NCBI GenBank assembly: GCA_905236245.1
Contig: CAJOPC010000021.1
Coordinates: 1-48,963 of the forward strand
Direction: 5' to 3'
DNA: 48,963 nt
From: an uncultured Alphaproteobacteria bacterium
Lineage (GTDB): Bacteria > Pseudomonadota > Alphaproteobacteria > CAAHEQ01 > UBA3637
Shown: one piece after another, positions 8,358-17,355 of the stretch
Numbering within the stretch: the first letter of the stretch is position 1
Layout: every line of letters starts with the position of its first letter
Program-made: the position numbers and the translations under genes
Notes under the pieces: model-generated
The model's database searches: none
What the model was told of the DNA's origin: nothing
Seen by the model: the letters and a program-made list of their open reading frames with translations, nothing else

Positions 8358-8879
8358 TTATTCATAGACCCAATCTTGTCGTTTTAAGGTATAAGAAATA
8401 AGTTTATTTAAAAGATCATTGTAAAGCAAAATATTGGGGACTTCTCCATATGCGCCACACCCTAGATTGCTTTCGGCACATATATTGTTTTTTTGCGCAA
8501 TAATTCCCGACATTTTTAAAAATGCTGTTTTGTGTTCATGAAAAGATTGGATACATTCTTCTCGATCTTGTGGATTGGGCAAAACTGTATCAAGTGTTTT
8601 AAAGAATTCTTTTTCTTTGCACTCAATTTCTTCTTTTGTAATATCCGCTAAATAATAATAATTTTTGGCATTTGGATCGTTGTCATATATTTTCCACCGA
8701 GGACTTTTGCATTTTTGAATAATTTCTTCGGTCAATTGCTCCCCGGAACGAGGTGCAGAACGAGTAAGGGTATCTTGTTCTTGCGGGGGATTGATGACAG
8801 ATTCTTGCCTGGCCATCATACAGCCAGATAGAGACATAATGGATAAAAATAAAAATGTATACTTATAAAGTTTATGCAT
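8358..8879 (-). CDS. Putative lipoprotein of unknown function
   Basis: A 173-residue protein with a lipoprotein signal peptide ending in the lipobox LSGC (C20). The mature part is charged and helical, with cysteines in QKCKSPRW, EECIQSF, NICAESNLGC and no recognisable domain. CAESNLGCGAYGE could form a disulfide loop in the periplasm. Its ATG overlaps the lepA stop by one base, so it is probably made from the lepA transcript. I recognise no family. Confidence 0.65.
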   Translation of the reverse strand: MHKLYKYTFLFLSIMSLSGCMMARQESVINPPQEQDTLTRSAPRSGEQLTEEIIQKCKSPRWKIYDNDPNAKNYYYLADITKEEIECKEKEFFKTLDTVLPNPQDREECIQSFHEHKTAFLKMSGIIAQKNNICAESNLGCGAYGEVPNILLYNDLLNKLISYTLKRQDWVYE

Positions 8880-10666
8880 TATTCTTCTCCGATTTTAAGG
8901 GCTTCGATGAAGGCATTTTGAGGAATTTCCACTTCGCCGAATTGACGCATGCGCTTTTTGCCTTCTTTTTGTTTTTCAAGAAGTTTGCGTTTACGCGTAA
9001 TATCTCCACCATAACATTTTGCGGTCACATCTTTGCGGTAGGCGGAGATATCTTCACGGGCAATAATTTTTCCGCCGATACTGGCCTGAATCGGAATCTT
9101 AAATTGGTGGCGTGGGATTAAGTCTTTTAGACGGGCACAGATTTGGCGCCCTCGGCGTTCTGCCTGTGATCTGTGAACAAGGAAAGCCAGAGCATCCACT
9201 TGTTCCCCATGAACTAAAATATTCACGCGCACTAAATCACTTGCCCGATAATCATCCACTTCGTAATCAAAGCTGGCATAACCGCGCGAGATAGATTTCA
9301 ATCGATCGTAAAAATCAAACACAATTTCATTTAACGGCAATCGATACACGGCCATAGCACGATTGCCAACATAGGTTAAATCCAATTGTTCGCCACGGCG
9401 TTCAGTGCATAGTTGTAAAATGCTGCCCAAATATTCATCCGGTGTCAAAATTGTGGCCTTTACCCAGGGTTCTTCAATTTTACGAATTGTTGTTAAATCA
9501 GGCATGTCGGCTGGATTGTGCATAACAAGCATTTCCCCGTTTGTTTTATAGACCTTATAAGCCACGGAAGGGGCCGTTGTAATTAAATCCAAATTGAATT
9601 CACGGGACAGGCGTTCTTGAATAATTTCCATATGGAGGAGCCCCAAAAAGCCACAGCGGAAGCCTTGTCCAAGAGCCATAGATTTATCGGGTGTGAATTG
9701 GAAACTTGCATCATTCAATTGCAACTTCCCAATCGCTTCTTTTAGGTTTTCATAGTCACTCATATCCACAGGGAACATAGAGCAGAACACAACACTTTGA
9801 CTGGGTTTAAAACCTGGCAAAGCCTCTTTGCAAGGATTTTTTTCGTGTGTAATTGTATCACCTACTTTTGTTTCACCAATAGTTTTCACACCACAAATCA
9901 CAAAACCAAGTTCGCCCGCGGTAATGCTGTCTGAATCTTGCATTTTTGGAGTAAAGTATCCCAAGCGTTCTACCTTGTAAGTCGCGCCCGTGGACATAAA
10001 TTGAATCTGATCGTTTTTCTTTAATGCTCCGTCCACTACGCGCACCAACACCACAATGCCTAAATAGGCATCATACCAAGAATCCACAAGCATTGCCTTT
10101 AATGGTGCGTTGGCGTCGCCCTGTGGGGGCGGTAAACGTTTGACAATTACATCCAATACTTCGTCAATGCCAATGCCTGTTTTGGCGGAAATTAGGGGCG
10201 CTCCTGTTGTGTCTAAACCAATCACATCTTCGATTTGTTTTTTCACTTTATCGGGATCGGCGGCTGGTAAATCAATTTTGTTGATGACCGGCACAATTTC
10301 ATGATTTGCATCCAAAGCTTTATACACATTGGCTAATGTTTGTGCCTCCACACCTTGTGTTGCATCCACAACCAACAAAGATCCTTCGCAAGCGTGCAAA
10401 GAACGACTAACCTCATAGCCAAAGTCCACATGTCCCGGCGTGTCAATTAAATTCAAAATATAATCGCCATATTTAAGGCGCACCGTTTGTGCTTTAATTG
10501 TAATGCCGCGCTCGCGTTCAATATCCATATTGTCCAAAATTTGAGCCTTCATTTCGCGATCGGACACGGCGCCACACTTTTGAATCAAGCGATCTGCTAA
10601 TGTAGATTTGCCGTGATCAATATGTGCCACGATGGAAAAATTACGAATATGCGATAAATCAATCAT
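8879..10666 (-). CDS. lepA: Elongation factor 4, LepA
   Basis: Ribosomal GTPase that acts in translation and ribosome biogenesis. The protein has the G1 loop AHIDHGKST, switch motif [15 protein letters not shown], and [10 protein letters not shown]. The LepA-specific C-terminal domain ends [26 protein letters not shown]. The length, 595 residues from [10 protein letters not shown], is normal. A TTG two codons upstream at 10672 is also in frame. No Shine-Dalgarno sequence precedes either start. A perfect -10 box ends 6 bases before the ATG at 10666, so the mRNA is probably leaderless and 10666 the true start. Confidence 0.96.
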   Translation of the reverse strand: MIDLSHIRNFSIVAHIDHGKSTLADRLIQKCGAVSDREMKAQILDNMDIERERGITIKAQTVRLKYGDYILNLIDTPGHVDFGYEVSRSLHACEGSLLVVDATQGVEAQTLANVYKALDANHEIVPVINKIDLPAADPDKVKKQIEDVIGLDTTGAPLISAKTGIGIDEVLDVIVKRLPPPQGDANAPLKAMLVDSWYDAYLGIVVLVRVVDGALKKNDQIQFMSTGATYKVERLGYFTPKMQDSDSITAGELGFVICGVKTIGETKVGDTITHEKNPCKEALPGFKPSQSVVFCSMFPVDMSDYENLKEAIGKLQLNDASFQFTPDKSMALGQGFRCGFLGLLHMEIIQERLSREFNLDLITTAPSVAYKVYKTNGEMLVMHNPADMPDLTTIRKIEEPWVKATILTPDEYLGSILQLCTERRGEQLDLTYVGNRAMAVYRLPLNEIVFDFYDRLKSISRGYASFDYEVDDYRASDLVRVNILVHGEQVDALAFLVHRSQAERRGRQICARLKDLIPRHQFKIPIQASIGGKIIAREDISAYRKDVTAKCYGGDITRKRKLLEKQKEGKKRMRQFGEVEIPQNAFIEALKIGEE

Positions 10667-10672
10667 AGGCAA

Positions 10673-10701
10673 ATTATAGCTGATTTTATTATAAAAATCA
10701 A
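10673..10701 (-). promoter_or_regulatory. Promoter placing the lepA transcript start at its ATG
   Basis: On the minus strand TTGATT (10696-10701), a 17-base spacer and a perfect TATAAT (10673-10678) precede lepA. Six bases separate the -10 box from the ATG, so the expected first transcribed base is the A of that codon. This predicts a leaderless lepA mRNA. Confidence 0.65.
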
Positions 10702-10715
10702 TAGTGTGACACTAT
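10696..10715 (-). terminator. Possible terminator hairpin at the end of folD
   Basis: The minus strand reads ATAGTG, TCA, CACTAT: a perfect 6-bp stem over the folD stop codon, followed by TTGATTTTT. The stem is short and AT-rich and the T run is interrupted. It could be a weak terminator or an operator. It abuts the -35 box of the lepA promoter. Confidence 0.35.
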
Positions 10716-11551
10716 GATTGATGCTTGACAATATTGACCATATTTGACATAAGCATTGCGACGGTCATGGGACCTACACCGCCCGGAACAGGCGTTAGCC
10801 AGCCGGCTCTGCCAAGAGCGGACTCTGAGTCCACATCACCTGTAATGCGGCTGTCTTTTGTGCGAGAAATGCCGACGTCAATGACTACGGCTCCGGGTTT
10901 TATAAAATCCCGTTTAATAAGTCCTGGGACGCCGGTTGCAGATACCAAAACATCTGCAGAGGCGCAAAGTTCCATTAGATTTTGAGTATATGTATGGGCT
11001 TGGGCAACTGTGCAATTTTCATTGAGTAAAAGTTGGGCCATCGGCCGTCCAACTAAACGAGAACGTCCCACCACAACGGCATTTAATCCAGTTAGAATTG
11101 GACGCGCTTGGTGAATTAAAGCCAGGCAGCCAAGAGGCGTACAGGGCATAATCGTTGGATGACCAGTCATAAGGCCACCTAGATTTTTTGTGGTCAGTCC
11201 ATCTGCATCTTTCTTTGGGTCAATTGTTTCAATGACGGCATCTGTATCAATATGTTCGGGTAATGGTAATTGGATCAATATTCCGTCAACGGATCTATCT
11301 TGATTCAATGTATGAATTGTTTCCATCAATTGCGCTGTGGAGATTTTGTCGGAAAGATGATAAATATTTGCTTCTATTCCAATAGAAGATGCAACGCGTG
11401 TTTTCATATTGATGTATATTGTGCTGGCAGCATTTTCTCCCAAAACGACAACTGCCAAAGTTGGCACATGCGAAAGGGTGCTGATTTCAGACCGTAATTT
11501 TTGATAAATATTTTGGGCAAGCAGCCGCCCATCTAATCGAATTGTTTCCAT
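10712..11551 (-). CDS. folD: Methylenetetrahydrofolate dehydrogenase/cyclohydrolase FolD
   Basis: Bifunctional NADP-dependent enzyme that interconverts 5,10-methylene-, methenyl- and 10-formyl-tetrahydrofolate for purine and formyl-Met synthesis. The 279-residue protein contains the catalytic Y46 and K50 in STIYINMKTRVA, the QLPLPEHID loop, PCTPLGCL, the dinucleotide-binding VVVGRSRLVGRPMAQLLL and the C-terminal TPVPGGVGPMTVAML. All signature residues are present. It is the last gene of the lptGD-surA-folD operon, 4 bases after surA. Its presence there looks like simple operon packing rather than a shared function. Confidence 0.97.
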   Translation of the reverse strand: METIRLDGRLLAQNIYQKLRSEISTLSHVPTLAVVVLGENAASTIYINMKTRVASSIGIEANIYHLSDKISTAQLMETIHTLNQDRSVDGILIQLPLPEHIDTDAVIETIDPKKDADGLTTKNLGGLMTGHPTIMPCTPLGCLALIHQARPILTGLNAVVVGRSRLVGRPMAQLLLNENCTVAQAHTYTQNLMELCASADVLVSATGVPGLIKRDFIKPGAVVIDVGISRTKDSRITGDVDSESALGRAGWLTPVPGGVGPMTVAMLMSNMVNIVKHQS

Positions 11552-11555
11552 TTTT

Positions 11556-12446
11556 TTACTCTTTCTTTTCTATTGTGGATTTTCGAGTTGCTTCTGCCAA
11601 TAGGCGCCTGGATAAAAGATCCAGTTGCTCGATTTCCAATTGTGTTTTTACTTGTTCTTTTGTTGGCATGACTTGCTGTGTTTTCAAATCACATTTCATC
11701 ATAACCAATATCCCCTTTGGTGTTTGCATAGGCCCTAATGTTTCTCCTACTGCAATATCGCTTAATAAATCATAAAGTTCCGGTGGAAATTGTTTTGGAT
11801 CAACCCAACCTCGTTGCGCTGACTCCGGATAAGGTCCTATTTTAATGTGCTCTAAAAATGCGTCACAAGTTTTTGATTCCAATGTTGTTGAAACATTCAC
11901 ATTTTCCGGAAAAACACCTTGGGCAATTTCCCATAAAGTGATATGGTCGCCTTTAATTCCTTGGGATTTTAATTCTTTGCGCATGGCCTGATATCTTTTA
12001 TCAACAGCCAAATCAGAGACCTTTAAATCGGCGGCATGGCTGTGTAAATATTGCAACCACAGCAAATCGGCCTCCACCTGATCAATCATGGTTTTTAAAG
12101 GAACGCCGTTTTTATTTAAAAAATTCGGAAGATCCCCTTGTTTTAGTCCGTTTTGTTGTTCCAAATGATTCAGGGCATTTTGTAAATCTTGTTTAGACGC
12201 TTTTGCCCCAGCAGCAATAGCAGTTTGTTTTTTGATTGTTGATTCTATTAAATTGTCCAAAACTTGTTTTTGAAATTTCTTTTCTTCCATGCGATCATAA
12301 ACTTGCGGTTGTTGCATTTTAAGTAACTTTCCCCAATTTTTGACGTCCAAGTCGGACAGAGGCGTATCATTAACTGTCGCCTTTAATTCCATGGCCATGG
12401 TCGTTCCAGAGATGAGCAGCCATAATGTAAGAATTAAATATCTCAT
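11556..12446 (-). CDS. surA: SurA-type periplasmic peptidyl-prolyl isomerase
   Basis: Periplasmic chaperone for outer membrane proteins, including LptD. The 296-residue protein has a signal peptide (MRYLILTLWLLISGTTMAM, cleavage near residue 18). An N-terminal SurA helical domain follows, and one parvulin-like domain covers about 165-260. That domain shows QRGWVDPKQFPPELYDLLSDIAVGETLGPMQTPKGI, close to the usual GGDLGW...LP.ef...l..G..s.P..t..G pattern. E. coli SurA has two parvulin domains and 428 residues, so this is a short form. The ATG overlaps the lptD stop. The lptD-surA order is the classic one. Confidence 0.88.
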   Translation of the reverse strand: MRYLILTLWLLISGTTMAMELKATVNDTPLSDLDVKNWGKLLKMQQPQVYDRMEEKKFQKQVLDNLIESTIKKQTAIAAGAKASKQDLQNALNHLEQQNGLKQGDLPNFLNKNGVPLKTMIDQVEADLLWLQYLHSHAADLKVSDLAVDKRYQAMRKELKSQGIKGDHITLWEIAQGVFPENVNVSTTLESKTCDAFLEHIKIGPYPESAQRGWVDPKQFPPELYDLLSDIAVGETLGPMQTPKGILVMMKCDLKTQQVMPTKEQVKTQLEIEQLDLLSRRLLAEATRKSTIEKKE

Positions 12447-15400
12447 TCGCCGAGTCCTCCTAAAGTTTTTAACAAAAGTTTGAACACAATAGATGTGCTA
12501 CCTTTATAGTTTCTGTCCCTTGCATATGATTTGGACACATTCATTGAGACAGCAGTACACTCATTATCATAGCGTAATTGCCATCCATATTCAATAGGGC
12601 CGCCGTGTTTTTTTAGGTTATAACGGTAATATCCGGAAGTTTGCCAGTTTTTAGTTAGTTGCGAGGATGCATTAAAACGAATTTCATCTTCTTCGTCATA
12701 ATATTTGTCATCCAACACATAGCTAGCTTGATATAGATAATTGATGCCAAGACGTAAAGGATCATTTCCTACTTGGAAGCCAACGTCATTTTTGCGTTTT
12801 GAAAAATTCTTTTGATCCAATCTGAAACGATAAGAAAGGTTCATATATTGATAGTTCATTTGAACATGTCCTACGTAATCAGATAGGTGATTGCTATAGC
12901 CCATAACGTCACTCAGTTCATCATTTGCGTGTAATCGATAGACTTGTCCGAATAAGAAGGAAAAAGAGCGCGTTCTGTTTTCATTGTGATAAGCTGTCCA
13001 TTGGAAACCATAATTGACGCGGTTGCCATATTCAATACGATCATAACCGGCAAATCGATTTTCGGAAAATAAATTCGTATCATCAAAGTCAAAGATACTA
13101 CTGTCTATATTGGGAATTTCAGATGAATTTTTTGAATTGGGTGAGGCAATTAACATCACGATGGGTTCAAATATTTGTGTGGTAGATTCTGTATACATGC
13201 CCAACGGATAGCTGATTTTTGTTGAAGCAATAGGTGAGAATCGTCCTTTATTAAAGGAGTCTTGTTGATTTCGAGTAGAAACCAAAGTATCTCTGTTTAT
13301 GTTTAACGCATATCCGTCTAAGCGCACGCTTGCTCTTGTTTTGGTCACAAGCCCGAATCCTGTGGTATAAGGAAGCTCAAAACCTTGAATACCTGATAAT
13401 CTGTTAGATTTTAAATGTGTCCGTGTGTTATACATAGCAGCATTTATTTTTGTGAAAGCAATTAATCCAGAATCTGTCAGAGGAGCGGTTGTATAATTGC
13501 TATCAACCGTAGGAATGACAATAGGAATTGATTCACTGTTGACCCCGTTTACCAAACTTTGAAAATGCCAAGCTTTTGCTTGTGTGTAAAAACGGGTTCC
13601 AAAATATTCTGCCGTCAAATGGGAACGCAAGAAAGATTCCGAATCGTCAACATTAGGGATGGTATATCGTCTGAAATATGTATCATTGATTGTTCGGAAA
13701 TATTGTCCGGAAAGACGTAAATTTTCTGTTGTATCATATTCAAAATTTGTTTTAATGTGCCCTTGTTTGGCAGAATCATTATCTTTTGTTCCGCTGAGTT
13801 GTAAATTCACAATGCCTTTTGTAAAACGCCCGGAATAATCAATAATCCCCAGTGGTAAGTGATTAAAAGATATCTCCGGTGTAAATAATAAATTTTGATT
13901 TTGTGCAAGATTTACAAAAAACGGTGTTTCAATTGCCAATCCCATTTCTCGGGTATGTCGAATGGCTGGTGCTAAAAATCCCGTTTTCCTTTTAATGGTC
14001 ATATCTGGAATTTGAAAATAGGGAAAATATAAAATAGGAAAGTCCATAATATCTAAGAACATATGATTAAAAGACAAAGTATGATCCGTAAAATCCTGGG
14101 TAATTTTTTTTGCTCCGATTTGCCATAATGGAGCTTCTCCCTGACAAACATGACAAGGTGTATAAGTTGCTTCCTGCAAGATAATGATGTTTCCATCTGA
14201 AGTGTGCATCTTCTCTGCGCTTAATAAACTGCCATCAGTAAATTGATTGGTAATGGAGTTGGCTTCTGCCTTTGATTGTTTAGGCGACAATGTCATGTTT
14301 TCAACAGTAGATTGTGTGCCGTCCGCCAAAGATAGTTGTGTTTTGTGAGGCACTAAAACTTCGTCTTTTTCTTTGTTGTAAAGAATTTTATCTGTTTTAA
14401 TTTTCAATTGATCTTGTCGTAAGATCACATTCCCTGTCGCGGTTATGATATTCTTATGCGCATCATAACTCATGTGATCTGCTTCAAAATCTATAGGAGC
14501 TTTTGGGTTTATGTGATCTAAATTAATTTTTGGAACCGCAAAACTAGGAGAGGCAAGGCCTATTACTGCCAGAAAAACACTCAAAGAAATAAATCCCATT
14601 TTGCGTTCTTTTATGAGGACAAAATACAATACAATAAGCGGAATAAATAAGTTTGAAGCCATCAAAATAATCCCCCACAAATTACGCACGGCTATATTTT
14701 CAAAAGCCAGTGAAAATGATTGTAGCAGTAATGCGCAAAAAATGATAGCATTAATTTGTTTGGATTGTCCGCGACGATTGTAAAAACCATGTAAAACACC
14801 AAAAGCGGCCAGCCATAAAAACAGCAAATTATATAATGGTTGAGTTAAACGTTTAAAGGCTTCTACTTTGCATTTGCGGTAGAGTGGAGCATCCGGTATC
14901 ATCTCGGGAGTTACTTGAATTAATTGCTTCAATGTCATTTCTCGAGGATCCATCTTATGTTTTGATTTGCCCGCTTTGTCTGAAAAGAGCATAGTATATT
15001 TATCAAATTTTAAAATGGAAAACTGTTGTGTTTGCGGCGTGTATTCTTGGCGAATACCATTGTTAAATGTGAGGCTGATGCCTTCGGGAGTTTGCATCAT
15101 AGAACCTTCGCGGGCAATTAAAGTGGATTTTTTATCATCTTTCATTTCATAAGCTAAAATACCACGCACCTTGCCGGAATTTTCTCGTTCTCTGATATAC
15201 AGGGTTGAGCCGTTTTTAAAAGAAGTAAATTGGCCTTCTTGTAATAATAAGTGAGAAAGATTGTTTTGAATTTGCCATCGAATTTCTTTGCGTTCATTAA
15301 AGGATTTGGGAATAATGTAAAGTGTTAAAAAATAACCTCCGATAATCAACAGAAAAGCTAAAAATTGTAAAGGTTTTAAAAGTTGTTTGCTGCTCATGCC

Positions 15401-15676
15401 AACGGCCTTTAATACAATCAATTCTTTGTCTGCTTGCATGCGGATAAAAACAAACAAAACGACACCGAATAAAGCCAGTGGTGATAGAATTTGTAAAAAG
15501 TTTGGTAAGACTAAAAGCGTCATTTTTAAAAAGATTCCAACAGAAACACCCTTTGTGACAATCATGTCAATCATGCGCAAAGATTGTGTCAGCCAAATCA
15601 AAGTCGTCAAGCTGATTAAAATCGCAAGAAAGCCGATTAAAGTTTGCTTAAAAATATAAGTGTTTACTGTTTTCAT
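12443..15676 (-). CDS. LptG-LptD fusion: LPS transport permease joined to LPS assembly protein
   Basis: One open frame of 1077 residues covers two proteins normally made separately. Residues 1 to about 359 are a YjgP/YjgQ-type LptG permease of the inner-membrane LPS transporter. They have three N-terminal membrane segments, a periplasmic beta domain, and three C-terminal segments ending in LIVLYFVLIKERK. Residue 360 is a methionine (ATG at 14597-14599) that begins a textbook signal peptide, MGFISLSVFLAVIGLASPSFA. An OstA/LptA-like domain with IDFEADHMSYDAHKNIITATG follows, then the YTPCHVC cysteine pair and the LptD beta-barrel to the end. No stop codon separates the halves. Either a true fusion is processed by signal peptidase, or the ATG at 14599 is an internal start. 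LptF is not adjacent. Confidence 0.88.
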   Translation of the reverse strand: MKTVNTYIFKQTLIGFLAILISLTTLIWLTQSLRMIDMIVTKGVSVGIFLKMTLLVLPNFLQILSPLALFGVVLFVFIRMQADKELIVLKAVGMSSKQLLKPLQFLAFLLIIGGYFLTLYIIPKSFNERKEIRWQIQNNLSHLLLQEGQFTSFKNGSTLYIRERENSGKVRGILAYEMKDDKKSTLIAREGSMMQTPEGISLTFNNGIRQEYTPQTQQFSILKFDKYTMLFSDKAGKSKHKMDPREMTLKQLIQVTPEMIPDAPLYRKCKVEAFKRLTQPLYNLLFLWLAAFGVLHGFYNRRGQSKQINAIIFCALLLQSFSLAFENIAVRNLWGIILMASNLFIPLIVLYFVLIKERKMGFISLSVFLAVIGLASPSFAVPKINLDHINPKAPIDFEADHMSYDAHKNIITATGNVILRQDQLKIKTDKILYNKEKDEVLVPHKTQLSLADGTQSTVENMTLSPKQSKAEANSITNQFTDGSLLSAEKMHTSDGNIIILQEATYTPCHVCQGEAPLWQIGAKKITQDFTDHTLSFNHMFLDIMDFPILYFPYFQIPDMTIKRKTGFLAPAIRHTREMGLAIETPFFVNLAQNQNLLFTPEISFNHLPLGIIDYSGRFTKGIVNLQLSGTKDNDSAKQGHIKTNFEYDTTENLRLSGQYFRTINDTYFRRYTIPNVDDSESFLRSHLTAEYFGTRFYTQAKAWHFQSLVNGVNSESIPIVIPTVDSNYTTAPLTDSGLIAFTKINAAMYNTRTHLKSNRLSGIQGFELPYTTGFGLVTKTRASVRLDGYALNINRDTLVSTRNQQDSFNKGRFSPIASTKISYPLGMYTESTTQIFEPIVMLIASPNSKNSSEIPNIDSSIFDFDDTNLFSENRFAGYDRIEYGNRVNYGFQWTAYHNENRTRSFSFLFGQVYRLHANDELSDVMGYSNHLSDYVGHVQMNYQYMNLSYRFRLDQKNFSKRKNDVGFQVGNDPLRLGINYLYQASYVLDDKYYDEEDEIRFNASSQLTKNWQTSGYYRYNLKKHGGPIEYGWQLRYDNECTAVSMNVSKSYARDRNYKGSTSIVFKLLLKTLGGLGE

Positions 15677-16603
15677 CTATTTATCCTTGTCGCTATTATA
15701 CGCTAAAGGATGAGAATTTTCAATGACCTTTTTTAATCTGTCTGGTAAAATGTGGGTGTAAATTTCTGTGGTTGTAATATCCGAATGGCCCAAGAGCTTT
15801 TGAACAGAGCGAAGGTCTGCATCGTGTGCAATCAGATGTGACGCAAAGGAGTGTCGGAAAACGTGGGGTGAGACGGAACTTGATTTTACGCCGGCCGAAT
15901 CGGCTAATTTTTTAAGTTCTTTGAAAAAGGCACCGCGGGTCAAATGTCCTTGTTTTGATTTTGTTGATGGGAAAAGCCATTTGTTTTTATCTGCTCGCGG
16001 AATTGTGTTGGGACGAACAGCAAGCCAACAATCTAAGGCCCCTTGGGCTTTTTCATTTAAAGGGACAATGCGTTCTTTGTTTCCTTTGCCCATGATGTAA
16101 ATATGTTTTTTTTCACGCATAACTGCTTCCATGGGAAGGCCGACAAGCTCGCTTACACGCATGCCGGAGGCATATAAAACTTCCAATAGCGCGCGCAATT
16201 CGGGGCCGGTTGCTTCAGCCGCATTGATCAATGCTGTGATATCATCTTCGGAAAGGTATTTTGGCAGTGGTTTTTGGGTTTTGGGTGATTGTAGGTAATC
16301 TGTTGGATTTTTGGTAATTTGATTTTCAGAATATAAAAAACGATAAAATTCGCGCATGCTGGAAATGCGACGGCTTTGAGTTTTTACGGCATAGCCTTGA
16401 TTCGTTATAAAGGCTAAATACTCTCTTAAATCTTGGATGGAAGCATCTTTTAATGAAATTCCTTTTTGGTGCAAGAAATCATTGAGTATTTCCAGATCAC
16501 GCCTGTAAGCTTCCAAAGTATTTCGGGCGGCCCCGCATTCGGCCGCTTGCATTTCCAAAAATGCTTCAATTTCTGGAGATATAGCAGGATTATTTTCTTT
16601 CAT
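15677..16603 (-). CDS. Tyrosine recombinase XerC/XerD
   Basis: Site-specific recombinase of 308 residues that resolves chromosome dimers at dif with FtsK. The N-terminal SAM-like DNA-binding domain covers about 10-95. The catalytic domain has R149 (YASGMRVSELVGL), K173 in MGKGNKERIVPL, H247 and R250 (HVFRHSFASHL), H273 (LLGHSDITTT) and the nucleophile Y282 (EIYTHI). The full set is present, so it should be active. I lean to XerD, but XerC cannot be excluded from sequence alone. The lptG-lptD start codon directly follows its stop codon. Confidence 0.93.
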   Translation of the reverse strand: MKENNPAISPEIEAFLEMQAAECGAARNTLEAYRRDLEILNDFLHQKGISLKDASIQDLREYLAFITNQGYAVKTQSRRISSMREFYRFLYSENQITKNPTDYLQSPKTQKPLPKYLSEDDITALINAAEATGPELRALLEVLYASGMRVSELVGLPMEAVMREKKHIYIMGKGNKERIVPLNEKAQGALDCWLAVRPNTIPRADKNKWLFPSTKSKQGHLTRGAFFKELKKLADSAGVKSSSVSPHVFRHSFASHLIAHDADLRSVQKLLGHSDITTTEIYTHILPDRLKKVIENSHPLAYNSDKDK

Positions 16604-16733
16604 GCGTTATGACGATCTCTTGTTCCTTTTCTGATGGTGAAAAGTCACATATGGCAAAAAAGGTTGCAACGGCCCCTAAGATTAAAGCGACCACTTTGGT
16701 GATGATATGATTGTTTTTATCTGTAGATTTCAT
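16590..16733 (-). CDS. 47-residue predicted membrane protein overlapping the xer start
   Basis: A short frame, MKSTDKNNHIITKVVALILG at the start and EIVITHERK at the end, behind an AGAAGGAGAAAAG ribosome site. One hydrophobic segment (about residues 11-29) predicts a single membrane span with a short charged tail. Its 3' end overlaps the xer start by 14 bases. The xer gene itself has no obvious ribosome site, so translation of this gene probably feeds it. No family is recognised. The ribosome site and membrane pattern support a real gene over chance. Confidence 0.6.
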   Translation of the reverse strand: MKSTDKNNHIITKVVALILGAVATFFAICDFSPSEKEQEIVITHERK

Positions 16734-16749
16734 CTTTTCTCCTTCTTTC

Positions 16750-16780
16750 TGGACAAACAATAAAATTTATGCTATATAAT
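16750..16780 (+). promoter_or_regulatory. Promoter predicting a leaderless aroK mRNA
   Basis: A perfect TATAAT at 16775-16780 ends 5 bases before the aroK ATG. TGGACA at 16750-16755 is a 5 of 6 match to the -35 box, but with a long 19-base spacer; a shifted TATATA at 16773 would give 17. No Shine-Dalgarno sequence lies before the ATG, so transcription probably starts at or next to it. Confidence 0.6.
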
Positions 16781-16785
16781 TTAGC

Positions 16786-17355
16786 ATGACTCAAAAATTA
16801 TTACAACCCAAAATCTTATTGCTTGTCGGCATGATGGGTGTTGGCAAGACAAGTGTCGGGCGTTTGTTAGCCCGTAAGTTAAAGTTGCCCTTTTTGGATT
16901 CGGACAAAGAAATTGAACGGATGACGGGTTTTTCGATTTCCGATTTGTTTGCGCGTTATGGTGAAGCAGAGTTTCGGTTGGGTGAAGAAAAAGTGATGGA
17001 AAGATTACTTCATGGAGGTCCTTGTGTTTTGTCTTCGGGCGGTGGCGCCTTTTTGTCGGCTAAAACACGGAAATTATCCAAAGAAACGGCTGTGTCGGTA
17101 TGGTTAAAGGCTGGCGCCGAAGTGATTTCCGGCCGGACTCAAGGAAGAACACATCGCCCCTTGGTGCCTTCGGCGGACAATCAACAAGTTATCGAAAGAT
17201 TATTAAAGGAATGTTATCCTCTATATGCAGAAGCGGATTTAACCATTGAATCATACAATGAACATCCATCCAAAACGGTTGTTCGATTGTTGCGTGCCTT
17301 AGAGCAAAATGAAATTATTTCCCCGTATGTATCTCCTCGGGTAAGGAATAAATAA
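16786..17355 (+). CDS. aroK: Shikimate kinase
   Basis: Phosphorylates shikimate at the 3-hydroxyl in the pathway to chorismate. The 189-residue protein has the P-loop GMMGVGKTS, the acidic substrate-binding DSDKEIE, the FRLGEEKV block, the SSGGGAF motif and the lid segment RTQGRTHRPL. All are characteristic of AroK. A C-terminal extension after the kinase core ends ISPYVSPRVRNK. aroB, a frequent partner downstream, is replaced here by a CorC-like gene whose start overlaps the aroK stop as TAATG. No ribosome site precedes the start, consistent with a leaderless message. Confidence 0.96.
   Translation: MTQKLLQPKILLLVGMMGVGKTSVGRLLARKLKLPFLDSDKEIERMTGFSISDLFARYGEAEFRLGEEKVMERLLHGGPCVLSSGGGAFLSAKTRKLSKETAVSVWLKAGAEVISGRTQGRTHRPLVPSADNQQVIERLLKECYPLYAEADLTIESYNEHPSKTVVRLLRALEQNEIISPYVSPRVRNK

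Noticed and set aside
15677-16603. Phage or integron integrase marking a mobile element
   Set aside because: Length and motifs fit housekeeping XerC/XerD. No attachment-site duplication or phage genes lie nearby, and it is inside an envelope operon.
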